Notes under the pieces: model-generated | The model's database searches: none | What the model was told of the DNA's origin: nothing | What the model saw: only the letters and a program-made list of their open reading frames with translations | Translations under genes and position numbers: made by a program | Assembly (NCBI GenBank): GCA_964017125.1 | Contig: OZ024902.1 | Location: 34,693,676-34,757,675 of the forward strand | Reading direction: 5' to 3' | From: Flabesymbios commensalis | Lineage: Eukaryota; Annelida; Polychaeta; Terebellida; Flabelligeridae | Length of the DNA stretch: 64,000 bases | Part shown: positions 37,001 to 40,710 of the stretch, one piece after another | How the letters are laid out: each line of letters opens with the position of its first letter | Position numbering within the stretch: position 1 is the stretch's first letter

Positions 37001-37927
37001 AATGTATTATTAATAATTTTTTGAAATAGTTATGGTGTAACTGATTATGAAAGATAACTATTTAGAATTGGATTTTACTAAGTAATGGTAATTAAGTGCA
37101 TGATGTTCTGGGAAAATTTATATGTATTTTTTTATAATTTATATACCGGTATATAATTTATATATAATTTTCAATAATTTTTTTTATCTAATTTTTACCC
37201 AGATGAGTTTCAAAAATATTTATCATAATACATTACTTGATCCTCAGCTTCTTGGAACTTCAAACTACTTTGACCGTGAGATAAAGAGAAGAGGGTTTGT
37301 CATGGCTCGTTGGGATTTTAGAGAAAAAGAGAAGATGGAAATGGAATCAGAATTAAAGCGAAAAGCTGGAGTAAGTACAATGTACTCGTTTATATGTCAG
37401 AATAGACTTAGATTTCACCAGTCCTGTTCATTACATTATACAAGGCTTATGAGTGCAATTACTCTCCATCATATTTCTGGACTGAAGATACAATATAATA
37501 ATGCTGTTTTAACCTTTTAAACCCTAATGATGCATCTATCTCTGAATAATTACTTAATTCCCTACACCTAGGGGTTTTGGAAGGCGAACATTTTCATGGA
37601 AATTTTTAAATAATAATACTACCTATTTTTCATTTGCCACCCACTTGAACCATTCATGTCATCTTCATACACTTAAAGTCGAGAATCGTGACAGCAATTC
37701 GCAGCTTGTAGTAGATGAAGGTGACAACGGTATAGTTCAGGCTTGAAAGGGCTATTACATGTGTTATATTTGATTTCCAGATTGCTCCTAATGTTGTACT
37801 CACAGACGAAGAAGTGCAATACCGTATGAAGCAGGAATATCAGCAGTTCACAGATGAAGAGAGCTCCTTCTTAAGAGAGCTGGGCTTAAAGGAAGAGGTG
37901 GAAGAACCTCTGCCACAAATAGACTAG
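3985..37927 (+). CDS. DNAI3: Dynein axonemal intermediate chain 3 (WDR63), complete, 22 coding exons
   Basis: DNAI3 is the orthologue of Chlamydomonas IC140. It is an intermediate chain of the two-headed inner-arm dynein I1/f, which helps power and control ciliary beating. I joined exons 3985-4044, 7727-7964, 9084-9146, 10422-10606, 13017-13121, 15824-15961, 16441-16599, 18078-18235, 19229-19340, 20454-20657, 24988-25158, 25649-25771, 26834-26907, 30989-31127, 32362-32446, 32792-32922, 33561-33624, 33818-33948, 35820-36024, 36738-36829, 37203-37370 and 37781-37927. Every junction is GT-AG and keeps phase, giving 983 residues against about 891 in human. Order: a charged and Ser/Pro/Gly/Lys-rich leader (1-120), a conserved N-terminal domain (121-316), a TQT light-chain motif (326-328), a WD40 propeller (about 407-879) and a charged helical tail. 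The longer size comes mainly from the leader. Family identity is firm from recalled human protein; exact 5' UTR is not resolved. Confidence 0.96.
4840..5797 (+). repeat. Five dispersed copies of TGTCCTCTCCAGGACA
   Basis: The near-palindromic 16-mer is at 4840-4855, 5021-5036 (CCC variant), 5183-5198, 5418-5433 and 5782-5797, all in one orientation. Spacing is 181, 162, 235 and 364 bases. The flanks are loosely shared: GTTAAA before and ATTTTAAC after in the best copies, making a longer imperfect palindrome. Intervening sequences look unrelated. Lies in DNAI3 intron 1. Confidence 0.85.
6351..6561. mobile_element. Short inverted-repeat element (MITE-like)
   Basis: Ends are TACTGTAGATCTGGTAAT and its exact reverse complement ATTACCAGATCTACAGTA. 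Internal sequence repeats AATTCGCAAATTT. About 211 bp with no transposase, in DNAI3 intron 1. Confidence 0.75.
7126..7378 (+). mobile_element. TTAA-flanked MITE, family B copy 1
   Basis: Begins TTAACCCTTTCAAGCCTGAG and ends GCTTAAAGGGTTAA. It contains a hairpin whose arms are CATCTTCATCCACTACAAG and CTTGTATTGGATGAAGATG. TTAA flanks and CCCTTT ends suggest a piggyBac-mobilised non-autonomous element (inference). Confidence 0.8.
7727..7964 (+). CDS. DNAI3: DNAI3 exon 2, low-complexity leader
   Basis: Residues 21-99: Pro-rich start, then Ser/Gly/Lys/Ala runs such as SGSKSSSKPGSGKSAGG and ending in SPIAKPKMK. It looks intrinsically disordered and has no counterpart of this length in the human protein. 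Acceptor AAACAG, donor AAAG/GTATGT, ends in phase 1 and joins exon 3 in frame. Confidence 0.88.
8049..8320 (+). mobile_element. TTAA-flanked MITE, family A copy 1
   Basis: Begins TTAACCCTTAAACAGCTG and ends with a GTCGGTCCCCACACTGAAAG tail. The shared core is CAATTTGAAATCATCATAAA then TTTGAATACCTA and a terminal hairpin around GACTTTAGA/TCTAAAGTC. In DNAI3 intron 2. Confidence 0.75.
9084..9146 (+). CDS. DNAI3: DNAI3 exon 3
   Basis: Residues 100-120, a Lys stretch followed by an acidic Asp/Glu/Gly run. It completes the phase-1 codon from exon 2 (Ala), ends in phase 1 and links the disordered leader to the conserved domain. Acceptor TTTTCAG, donor GTAAAC. Confidence 0.85.
9196..9444 (+). mobile_element. 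TTAA-flanked MITE, family A copy 2
   Basis: The best preserved copy: TTAACCCTCAAAGCGCTGAG to CCGCGCTGTAAGGGTTAA. The 3' third is a hairpin with arms GGGGATTGAATTTAGTCGTC and GACGACTAAAGTCGATCCCC around palindromic TCTGACGTCTACAGACGTCA. Confidence 0.85.
9626..9998. mobile_element. Large foldback element, family D copy 1
   Basis: TTAAAGGGACTGGCCCAGGC at the left mirrors GGGCCAGTCCCTTTAA at the right. Arms of about 165 bases match almost completely (for example CGAAATTCC, CTGCGCATTCA, ACATGTACATAGACTAGAAC) around a loop near 9800-9835. TTAA occurs at both tips. A decayed copy is at 44790. In DNAI3 intron 3. Confidence 0.9.
10422..10606 (+). CDS. DNAI3: DNAI3 exon 4, start of the conserved domain
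   Basis: Residues 121-182. This is the most conserved N-terminal block. TQEIFECRADTDVTEDEP matches human TQEIFNCRIDEDVTDEQP, and NRAAVSDFHPVK is identical in human. Acceptor GTTTTCAG, donor GTAAGG, ends in phase 0. Confidence 0.95.
11340..11402 (+). repeat. Fragment of the CAGTACT-ended element
   Basis: GGGACATTTCCCAGGAAATT then CATTCGATATGAGCAGTACTG matches the right end of the element at 18274-18687. Confidence 0.6.
11644..12890. mobile_element. TIR element with CGCGTTTATTA ends
   Basis: Left end CTGTATTATCCCTAATTAAC, right end (reverse complement) CCGTATTATCCCTAATAAAC. GCGCGTTTATTA recurs inside both ends. It is more GC-rich than its surroundings (GGCCGCATTCGGCCGCGGC near 11731). No recognisable transposase. 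In DNAI3 intron 4. Confidence 0.75.
13017..13121 (+). CDS. DNAI3: DNAI3 exon 5
   Basis: Residues 183-217. DYPEEELLIGYDPDFKYGQN aligns with human EYPGNELLLVYDKDFKYGLN, followed by FFIATTEEAK. Phase 0 at both ends, acceptor TTTCAG, donor CGT/GTAAGT. Confidence 0.94.
13293..13310 (+). CDS. DNAI3: Candidate 18-nt microexon a of DNAI3
   Basis: Six codons (QAGLIE), phase 0 at both ends. The acceptor is strong (CTCTTTTTCTTACCAG) but the donor is GAG/GCAAGT, the consensus form of the rare GC-AG class. It is not included in the 983-residue model. It sits at a length-variable linker in the family, so insertion there would be tolerated. It could be chance. Confidence 0.3.
13996..14013 (+). CDS. DNAI3: Candidate 18-nt microexon b of DNAI3
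   Basis: Six codons (FICGEE), phase 0 at both ends. It follows about 50 bases of nearly pure pyrimidine ending in CACAG and is followed by GAG/GTGAGT, close to the ideal donor. It would lengthen the acidic linker between exons 5 and 6 and make the protein 989 residues. Not included in the main model because the linker is poorly conserved. Confidence 0.5.
14958..15192. mobile_element. Foldback element with duplicated arm segments
   Basis: Arms 14958-15067 and 15085-15192 are near-exact reverse complements with a short loop. Each arm holds a direct repeat of ACTCTCTCTAACATGGTGTC. Outer ends are TGCACCCTCTGTAGACCTGT and its complement. Confidence 0.9.
15247..15345 (+). repeat. Single end of a CAG-type DNA transposon
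   Basis: CAGTGGAATCCTGTCATAGT preceded by TA resembles the reverse-complemented end at 30601 (CAGTGGATCCTGTCATCAAC). The opposite end was not found. Confidence 0.45.
15824..15961 (+). CDS. DNAI3: DNAI3 exon 6
   Basis: Residues 218-263. An acidic Glu-rich linker leads into VYEYVPPIPKDWISLGSE and IEEESLIENRKR, matching human VYIYKPPVSKPWVSLGSE and IEEESVTE. Acceptor TTTTAG, donor CGG/GTGAGA, phase 0. Confidence 0.94.
16195..16392 (+). repeat. TTAACCC-group repeat with ACTTGAAGTTGTG hairpin, family C
   Basis: Shares ATGTTTTAATGACCTTATAC through CATATGCATTT with the copy at 17577, followed by TCACTTGAAGTTGTGGATCG and the inverse ACACAACTTAAAGTGAC. Confidence 0.7.
16441..16599 (+). CDS. DNAI3: DNAI3 exon 7
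   Basis: Residues 264-316. RRDFGVPVNFTDRNVGDAKD aligns with human KRSEFGAPIKFSDQNASSVKD, followed by an ECxxY and FxLKxxE pattern. Phase 0 at both ends, acceptor CATCTTAG, donor CAG/GTGAGT. Confidence 0.94.
16626..16804 (+). mobile_element. TTAA-flanked MITE, family A copy 3 (shortened)
   Basis: Runs from TTAACCCTTTTAAACCCTGA to CGGCGCTGTAAGGGTTAA with the family core ATAAATGTCTTAG, TTTGAATACCTA and a short hairpin. Starts 27 bases after the exon 7 donor. Confidence 0.75.
17082..17275 (+). repeat. Family C repeat without the hairpin
   Basis: TTAACCCTCTGACCGTCAAA to GGTGGTTTGAGGGTAAC. It corresponds to the loop part of the copy at 44235-44475 (AGGTC, CTTGTTGACTGAT, AAAAGCTG, GGTGGTTCGAGGG). 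Confidence 0.65.
17381..17455. repeat. Mini-hairpin element, copy 1
   Basis: Arms CCTTGGATAAGAAAGTGTGT and ACACCCTTTCATATCCAAGG around a loop. Same family as 20675-20747 and 53384-53459. Confidence 0.75.
17577..18035 (+). repeat. Two abutting family C elements sharing one TTAA
   Basis: The first (17577-17796) and second (17793-18035) meet at GGGGGTTAACCCTTTGCCC. The second has a perfect hairpin, CACCCACTTGAAGTTGTG and CACAACTTCAAGTGGGTG, separated by GGTCGCGCTAGCGAGA. Confidence 0.75.
18078..18235 (+). CDS. DNAI3: DNAI3 exon 8, TQT light-chain motif
   Basis: Residues 317-369. It contains ISTQTDW (TQT at 326-328). TQT is the anchor of LC8/DYNLL-binding peptides in dynein intermediate chains, and human has STQTKW here. 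Light-chain binding is inferred from the motif alone. Acceptor TTTTTTTCAG, donor CCAAG/GTTTGA, ends in phase 2. Confidence 0.93.
18274..18687. mobile_element. CAGTACT-ended element, outer part of a nest
   Basis: ACAGTACTTCTCATATGGAA on the left mirrors the right end (reverse complement ACAGTACTGCTCATGTTGAA). Between them are AAATTTCCC and AAGGTAATT motifs and their inverses. A second foldback sits inside at 18369-18578. In DNAI3 intron 8. Confidence 0.75.
18369..18578. mobile_element. Foldback element nested in another element
   Basis: Arms of about 60 bases: CATATACTTGATAGCCAT, GGGGCTGTTCAACAATTACG and CAACGC on the left mirror GCATTACGTATTTGTTGAGC and GGCTGTCAAGTATATGATG on the right. Confidence 0.75.
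19229..19340 (+). CDS. DNAI3: DNAI3 exon 9
   Basis: Residues 369-406. FDLALQQNEIMNVFYDDW matches human VEIALQQNEIMNTFIDDW almost residue for residue. Completes a phase-2 Arg codon and ends in phase 0. Acceptor TTTTGCAG, donor GTTAGT. Confidence 0.94.
19609..19806 (+). mobile_element. MITE family A copy 4, right end lost
   Basis: Starts TTAACCCTTAAAGCGCTTTT. The family core and hairpin AGACGTCAGAATCTGACGTC are present, but the terminal GCTGTAAGGGTTAA is missing. Confidence 0.7.
20128..20378 (-). mobile_element. TTAA-flanked MITE, family B copy 2
   Basis: Reverse orientation relative to 7126-7378: TTAACCCTTTAAGCCCTCAC to GACTTGAAAGGGTTAA, with the hairpin CATCTTCATCCACTAGAAG. It ends about 75 bases before DNAI3 exon 10. 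Confidence 0.8.
20454..20657 (+). CDS. DNAI3: DNAI3 exon 10, first WD40 blade
   Basis: Residues 407-474. EYQSFTDL opens the propeller region, then ITCIDWHPTVRGVVAVSV and LILIWSFTDPIHPQ, typical of the first blade of dynein intermediate chains. Phase 0 both ends, donor CAA/GTAATA. A perfect-arm mini-hairpin begins 18 bases past this donor (20675). Confidence 0.95.
20675..20747. repeat. Mini-hairpin element, copy 2
   Basis: Arms GTATATGAAAGGGTGTATCT and AGATACACCCTTTCATATCC, loop GCCACTTTACAAAGTGCC (itself palindromic). It begins 18 bases after the exon 10 end. Confidence 0.85.
20851..20916 (+). repeat. MITE family A, left-end fragment
   Basis: TTAACCCTTAAGGCACAGAC then ATAAACCATGAATACCAAAGG, the first quarter of family A only. 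Confidence 0.55.
21015..23112. repeat. Inverted minisatellite, about 60-bp units, strand switch at 21784/21785
   Basis: Left arm (21015-21784) repeats the pyrimidine-rich sense: TATATGCGACCCTCCCAGAA, TCTACCCCTCCCTCCCAGAA, TATACCCCC and TTTAAACA. The right arm (21785-23112) is the reverse complement. The switch is at the perfect palindrome AGAATATATTCT (21779-21790). The arms are imperfect tandem arrays, so this is an inverted array, not a simple hairpin. It includes a (GGGA)n run at about 21958-21991. Long ORFs here (up to 233 codons) are translations of the repeat. In DNAI3 intron 10. Confidence 0.95.
23690..23745. repeat. Short hairpin
   Basis: AAGGATCCTATCTGCCACTC mirrors GTGTCAGATAGGACCTTT around CTGACGA. 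It resembles the mini-hairpin family (TATCTGCCACT) with different outer arms. Confidence 0.55.
24086..24170 (+). repeat. Dispersed repeat beginning ACCGTATTTTTTGGTGTATA
   Basis: Motif CCGTATTT, TGGTGTATAACCCGC and GCGGGTATATAA-type inverse. A related worn sequence with CGTATTTACTGGGTTACAAC lies at 19487-19541. Confidence 0.4.
24282..24462 (+). repeat. Tandem duplication, unit about 107 bp
   Basis: GCCACTACACACA, ATACCCCACTCT, GGTAATCAGAGC and TTGCATTAATGA appear in the same order at 24282-24352 and 24388-24462. Confidence 0.75.
24470..24740 (+). repeat. Dispersed repeat, copy 1 (second copy at 40436)
   Basis: Shares AAAATGTG, AGGGATAGATATGCC, GCAAACTGTGCTA, CATTACT, AATGTGAGA, AGAGAAGG and TGCACCTT, in order, with 40436-40710. 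Not assigned to a class. Confidence 0.6.
24988..25158 (+). CDS. DNAI3: DNAI3 exon 11, WD40 blade
   Basis: Residues 475-531. FKFSPTDPNIVAGGCINGQV and VLWDITKYAERL match human FKFCPSDPNIIAGGCINGQI and VMWDITAHADR. Phase 0 both ends, acceptor ATTTGCAG, donor TTG/GTAAAT. Confidence 0.95.
25199..25346 (+). repeat. Tandem duplication, unit about 74 bp
   Basis: CCAGCGCCATCTTAATGTCC and the next 50 bases (through AGAAATATGCCATCTATCAG) recur at 25277 with few changes. In DNAI3 intron 11. Confidence 0.85.
25649..25771 (+). CDS. DNAI3: DNAI3 exon 12
   Basis: Residues 532-572. RYCAVSSIEHSHRSGVTDIQ then WLPDHLE aligns with human RHCAVSSIENGHKKVITDIH. Phase 0 at both ends, acceptor TTTTGTAG, donor GAG/GTCAGT. 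Confidence 0.94.
26834..26907 (+). CDS. DNAI3: DNAI3 exon 13
   Basis: Residues 573-597. RMGVPQENRSGQCVQIMTCA aligns with human RMGSVFENRSGICCQLVTCS. Ends with two bases (CA) of a His codon, donor GTAAGT. This phase also suits a candidate alternative last exon at 27969. Confidence 0.92.
27006..27120. repeat. CAACATT-type dispersed repeat
   Basis: AATAAACACAACACGTTTAC, then CAAATGTTGGG, GTGGACCAGCATTAAT and AAGTTAACATG. Related copies lie at 2095-2190, 29583-29900, 36130-36217, 43178-43265 and 49400-49465. They are linked by CCAGCAAACAC-like ends and repeated CAACATTGG motifs. Confidence 0.6.
27969..28173 (+). CDS. Candidate alternative last exon of DNAI3, or an isolated ORF
   Basis: This open stretch in intron 13 encodes a basic Arg/Lys block (KERERRRAQVRRANLAKKRE) followed by an acidic block (DEIDSDEEAALFSEEES). 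I do not recognise the family. A consensus branch site TACTAAC at 27951-27957 and an acceptor TCATCAG end at 27968. Exon 13 stops in phase 2, and splicing to 27969 gives CA+T (His) and stays open for 67 more codons to TAA at 28173. AATAAA occurs at 28444. Such a transcript would encode a protein cut off in the propeller with a charged tail. Alternatively it is the last exon of an old inserted element, since its 3' half and downstream sequence are tandemly repeated. Confidence 0.35.
28050..28992 (+). repeat. Degenerate tandem triplication of an ORF end and its downstream sequence
   Basis: The end of the 27969-28173 ORF and the following 260 bases recur from 28439 and, with a deletion, from 28832 (period about 385-395). 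Shared markers are CAGAGCATGCTG (28194, 28571), CCAGTAAAAAGC (28350, 28747), TGATGATGC and GAGAGAATAAAAAG. The second and third copies no longer encode the charged protein. Only the first copy keeps an open frame. Confidence 0.7.
29583..29900. repeat. CAACATT-type repeat, bipartite copy
   Basis: GAATCAACGTCTTGTGTCTG then CTGGGT on the left, GGGCCAACGTTAAAACAACA then TTGGGTCAACGTCTTGTGTT and TGCTGG on the right. In DNAI3 intron 13. Confidence 0.6.
30402..30601 (-). repeat. AGGTCGTTG-rich transposon end
   Basis: GGTCGTTGG-like words recur at least seven times. The end, read in reverse, is CAGTGGATCCTGTCATCAAC next to TA, like the end at 15247. Likely one end of a TA-targeted element. Confidence 0.5.
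30989..31127 (+). CDS. DNAI3: DNAI3 exon 14, WD40 blade
   Basis: Residues 597-643. HTVLVWDIRPPKSAAQQ completes the blade begun in exon 13 (human CTICFWDIRPQ), then FKHLDLTWKPHLK (human FLHLDLSWKPLTK). Acceptor CTCAACAG, donor AAG/GTGAGA, phase 0 at the end. Confidence 0.94.
31522..31590 (+). repeat. TTAACCC-group repeat, left part
   Basis: TTAACCCTTACCACACTGAT, GTCGACTACAGTTGACATTC then TGTGTTTTCATTAGCACCTG. Also seen at 57620-57680 and, reversed, at 45870-45940. Confidence 0.6.
32163..32335 (-). mobile_element. MITE family A copy, reversed and worn
   Basis: GTCATCTAAAGTGAATCCCC, ATATTCAAATGAAGCGGGAG and GGTGATTTCAAATTGAAAAA are family A read backward. It ends about 25 bases before DNAI3 exon 15. 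Confidence 0.7.
32362..32446 (+). CDS. DNAI3: DNAI3 exon 15
   Basis: Residues 644-672. VTLSKSEPGGDHAPTRFSI aligns with human VRLSKGETSLDHCPTKISL. Ends in phase 1, donor TCAT/GTAAGC. The acceptor is a short AATGAAG after a pyrimidine run. Confidence 0.9.
32792..32922 (+). CDS. DNAI3: DNAI3 exon 16
   Basis: Residues 672-715. A diverged acidic and Lys-rich loop, then VQTHFFVGTE (human FCTKFFVGTE), the start of a new blade. The acceptor follows a run of T ending in TAAG. Ends in phase 0, donor GTGAGT. Confidence 0.92.
33561..33624 (+). CDS. DNAI3: DNAI3 exon 17
   Basis: Residues 716-737. DGEIVYVDWMPQKDQDSG aligns with human EGEVIYTDWKMEKDPETG. Donor CAAA/GTAAGC, ends in phase 1. A second possible donor 11-12 bases upstream (GTAAAA) gives the same phase but removes residues the family retains. 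Confidence 0.9.
33818..33948 (+). CDS. DNAI3: DNAI3 exon 18, WD40 blade
   Basis: Residues 737-780. HTLHDGPVVTVQRSPF and VGGWSFSIWKEGL match human HTIHDGTVHTIQRSPF and VGGWNVAIWKEGV. Acceptor ATTTCTAG, donor ACT/GTGAGT, phase 0. Confidence 0.95.
34045..34280 (+). mobile_element. TTAA-flanked MITE, family A
   Basis: TTAACCCTTAAAGTGCTGAA to CCCGCGCTGTAAGAGTT, with the terminal hairpin around GACGTCTGAATCTGACGTAT. Confidence 0.75.
34336..35524 (+). mobile_element. Satellite-bearing insertion inside a family C repeat
   Basis: Family C sequence stops near 34330 (TTTTTATTAG) and resumes near 35525 (AAACAGATATGAGTAATTTT). Between them lies a block opening GGTGGGCTATTGCAATTGAA with a CGGCGTCGGCGTCGGCG run and closing TTCGGCGGCGGGCTATTATC. 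It is filled by the 160-bp satellite. Boundaries are approximate. Confidence 0.65.
34425..35414 (+). repeat. Satellite, about six and a half units of 157-165 bp
   Basis: Units start at about 34425, 34584, 34741, 34899, 35059, 35220 and 35385 with GACCTTGTGGGCGCGATAAC, followed by TTGTTATGCATGTTACTAAT, GGACAAGTTCAATAATGG and AAAATGGCCGATTTATTGCG. The last unit is truncated. In DNAI3 intron 18. Confidence 0.95.
35820..36024 (+). CDS. DNAI3: DNAI3 exon 19, WD40 blade
   Basis: Residues 781-849. LTAGHWSPSRPAVFYITKQD then GSVDIWDLLDRTHEPS matches human YTSGHWSLTRPGVFYIGRED and GYIDIWDLLEKTHEPA. Ends in phase 1, acceptor TTTGACAG, donor ACAA/GTAATT. Confidence 0.95.
36130..36397 (+). repeat. CAACATT-type repeat followed by MITE family A
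   Basis: 36130-36217 has ACCAGCAAACACGAGACATT through GGTCAATGTCTTGTATTT. 36223-36397 is a family A copy (AACCCTTGAAGCACTGAAAT to GAGCTGTAAGGGTTA) lacking most of the hairpin. Confidence 0.7.
36533..36692. mobile_element. Short TIR element CAGGGTTCAATTTGT, copy 1
   Basis: Left CAGGGTTCAATTTGTCCAGT and right ACAAGTTGAACCCTG are inverse. Shares GTGGAGCATTCTT and CACTACACAATAT with 60356-60531. Confidence 0.75.
36738..36829 (+). CDS. DNAI3: DNAI3 exon 20, last WD40 blade
   Basis: Residues 849-879. HLLAVGDNSGTLHILEIPWS then LRQPTPNE matches human FIATADYYGTLHILEIPWTL. Acceptor TTTATCCAG, donor GAG/GTAACA, phase 0. Confidence 0.94.
37203..37370 (+). CDS. DNAI3: DNAI3 exon 21, helical tail
   Basis: Residues 880-935. 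NYFDREIKRRGFVMARWDFR then a Lys/Glu-rich likely coiled-coil stretch, corresponding to human NHYFEREVKHLEYVEQRKK. The exon begins with an internal ATG codon (Met) that is not a start. Phase 0 at both ends. Confidence 0.92.
37509..37754 (-). mobile_element. MITE family B copy 3
   Basis: Reverse orientation: TTAACCTTTTAAACCCTAAT through the hairpin CATCTTCATACACTTAAAG/CTTGTAGTAGATGAAGGTG to GGCTTGAAAGGGCT. It lies between DNAI3 exons 21 and 22. Confidence 0.75.
37781..37927 (+). CDS. DNAI3: DNAI3 exon 22 and stop codon
   Basis: Residues 936-983 and TAG. Charged C-terminus containing EEVQYRMKQEYQQF and LRELGLKEE, comparable to human MQAELKMDYESYLELE and LINLGLIK. Acceptor GATTTCCAG. Confidence 0.93.
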   Translation: MAPNVVLTDEEVQYRMKQEYQQFTDEESSFLRELGLKEEVEEPLPQID

Positions 37928-38065
37928 ATCACCACGATTACCCCTTGTCCTGCTGTGCAAAGTCAAAATGCAGTAACTGATTACTTGCAAAGTAAGCGGT
38001 CACTGCCATCGGCCATGCACTGCAGAGTAGTTATATATGTATGGGAATATATATGAACATAATGA

Positions 38066-38071
38066 AATAAA
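38066..38071 (+). promoter_or_regulatory. DNAI3: DNAI3 poly(A) signal
   Basis: AATAAA lies 139 bases after the stop codon, giving a short 3' UTR. A TA-flanked transposon begins at 38088, 17 bases after the signal, so the cleavage site falls at or inside the transposon edge. Confidence 0.65.
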
Positions 38072-38087
38072 TCGCCTATGCAAAATA

Positions 38088-39929
38088 CAGTAGTTATTCG
38101 TTATAGCACGATCGGTGGGGTCCATAAGTACGAATCGTGTTATAAGCCGATCGTGTTATACGAAATGGCCCGATTTTATCTAGTACTACTAGATACGATA
38201 TGACTGGAGATACACGGGATGCGGTAATATAAATAACTGACACGGGACAATATACTAGCTTGTAACATAAAGTTGTTTCCAGGCCTTATGTACTGTACAA
38301 ATATCAGAGTTTTAGAAGTTATATTAATTATTATTTGTAAATAATAAAAATGTGAATTGGTTAAATGTGTCTAATATAAACAGTAGAAGTAAGATTAGTT
38401 GAATCAGGAATACAGGACTCGTGAACAGAGTGACGCTGTGTATACAAGTCCGTGTCATGTACAGTGTTTAATGACGTCATCGTTTTGAGAGTAGAGGTGT
38501 CAAAATCTCGTGAAATATCTCTCTCAACGTGAGATCATACGAGACTGTCAATCATCCTGGCACGGCCCGGTGCGATGGGAGGCGGGTGTTGACCAATCAG
38601 CGTTTGAACACAACAAGCACGATGTCTTTGCATTTTTTGTATCGTGCAATCAATTACTACAACACGAATATTATATTTTTTCCACATCGTGTAATAAAAC
38701 AGCATATCACTGATGTTATATTATTCATAGGATAACTATCAAGCCTGTAGGCTTTAAATGGTTTGACACGCTCACGTTTACTTTCGTCGTCGATTATCGC
38801 GTAACTGCCCGCAAATGAACCAGTGCTGATTTAATGCTGGGCCAGCGTCGTGGTCAGGTGAGATGGAAGGGAGATATTGACCAATCAGCGTTAGAACACG
38901 CTTGTCAATCAAACTTGTCGGTGAGCTGTCCATAATGACAGTGATTTATGACTGATCATATCGGCATAAAAATATATTTATGCAACACCATTAAATCTAA
39001 TATATTAACTGAATTTATAAATTATTTAACAAAATGACTTGTTCATCGCGAACATAACACCTTGCAATACAAACGAGAACGCTGCTCGACATTGCACAAT
39101 GTGAGTTGTGAAGAAGTGGCAATAAACAAACGATCGGCGTGTCATCACCTCTGGCTACTTTATTACGTGATTTAAAAATAACCATTTTTTCGGTTGAACA
39201 TGCTAAAGTTAATTTTATTTAATAGCTAGGATTACTGACATCAAATCGTGCACGTCATATTCGTGTTATAATATTTTATAACACGATATGAAAAGCACCA
39301 TATTCGTGTTATAATATTTTATAACACGATATAAAACACATGATATAAAACACATCATATTCGTGTTATAATATTTCATTACACTCGATTTTAAAAACTT
39401 GCAGAAACACCATATTCGTGTTATAATATTTTAGAACAGATTAAAAAAACATGTAAAAACAATATTATTCGTGTTATAATATTTTTATTACACGATTTAA
39501 ATAAACATGTTCTTTTGCTAAACACGCCACATTAAGTTAATTTGAGTAAGTAAATACATTTTCTGAGATCAAATCGTGTCATATTCGTTTTATATTATCT
39601 ATTACACGATTCGTGTTTGAATTGAAGTTAAGCTCAAATACGAAATGAGAAACTCTTGTTCTAAAAAGGTGCCGATATGTGCTGTGCAATACCATTTGCC
39701 GGCGACCTTGCGTGAGCGTCATGCGTGAAGAATTAGGCCTACCGCTACTGCACGATTAACATGTGACGTTGGCGGACAATTTCATGCTTAATTGTATGTT
39801 CAAATATTTATAACACGATTTTTCCAGAAAAATGGTAAAAAAGATAGTGTAAAATTTTGGGATCCATGGTTGCATCGTGTTATATCCGATTCGTGTAGTA
39901 ACGATTCGTGCTATAACGGATAATTACTG
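38088..39929. mobile_element. TA-flanked Tc1/pogo-like non-autonomous transposon, 1.84 kb
   Basis: Left end CAGTAGTTATTCGTTATAGC, right end (reverse complement) CAGTAATTATCCGTTATAGC, flanked by TA at 38086-38087 and 39930-39931. Inside, about six copies of ATTCGTGTTATAATATTTTA occur between 39258 and 39600, and GTGTTATA-type words dominate both ends. No transposase ORF. TA target and CAG termini fit the Tc1/mariner-pogo group (inference). Confidence 0.88.
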
Positions 39930-40435
39930 TATAGTGAAAGATTATCAGTTTATTGTTTTTCATAAATAAAACTTGTTTTCTTTTATTGTAAGCTGGGAAA
40001 TGTGTTAGCGAATGGCAAATATGACCAGACATGATCAGACAATTTAATATGATCAGACAAGATGATCAGACAATTTTATGTGATCGTCATACAATTATGA
40101 TCAGACAGATAGATTGTATGATTTGTATGCAACATAGTCACATACTCGTTCACGCACCTGGTCACATGATATATTGAGAGCGCTTATGGTATGTCCATAA
40201 CCACTTGAAGTTGTACATTTTATCACTAAAAGGATAAATTATTTGTATGATAAGATTTCACATTAAATGTATTTATTTATATACACAATATATCTTTATT
40301 ACATTTTAGTAAACTATGTTGATTTTTGTAAATAAATGTTATGGTTTAGAAGAAGTGTTTGTTATGAATTCAATCTTTAAAAAAGATACTTCGTCCTTTT
40401 AACCTAAGCCCCCTATTATGTGCGTCTGTCGTTCC

Positions 40436-40710
40436 CTTTGCCTGTCCACCATTTTTTGGGGCACAACTGTTTCCCCGTTACTGGAATGATGGCCAGATAG
40501 CTAGACAATTACTATGAAACAAAATGTGTGGTTTCAGGGAGAGATATGCCCTGAAAAATGTCAAGCGACCATCATTGCAAACTGTGCTAAATAGGTAGAA
40601 CATTACTGTGAAACACAATGTGAGAGTTTAGAGAAGGATGCACCTTACAAAAATTTCTCGCAGGCGGGCAGGGGATTATGACTGTTGGCTGGCCTCTAGT
40701 TTCTATGGGG
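40436..40710 (+). repeat. Dispersed repeat, copy 2 (first copy at 24470)
   Basis: CCATTTTTTGGGGCACAACT, GGGAGAGATATGCCCTGAAA, GCAAACTGTGCTAAATAGG and GAGAAGGATGCACCTTAC, ending GGCGGGCAGGGGATTATGAC. Confidence 0.6.

Noticed and set aside
37122-37520. ORF of 132 codons as a gene
   Set aside because: It is DNAI3 exon 21 read through its flanking introns.
38510-38735. Overlapping ORFs inside the 1.84-kb transposon as transposase
   Set aside because: Too short, no DDE or helix-turn-helix signature visible.
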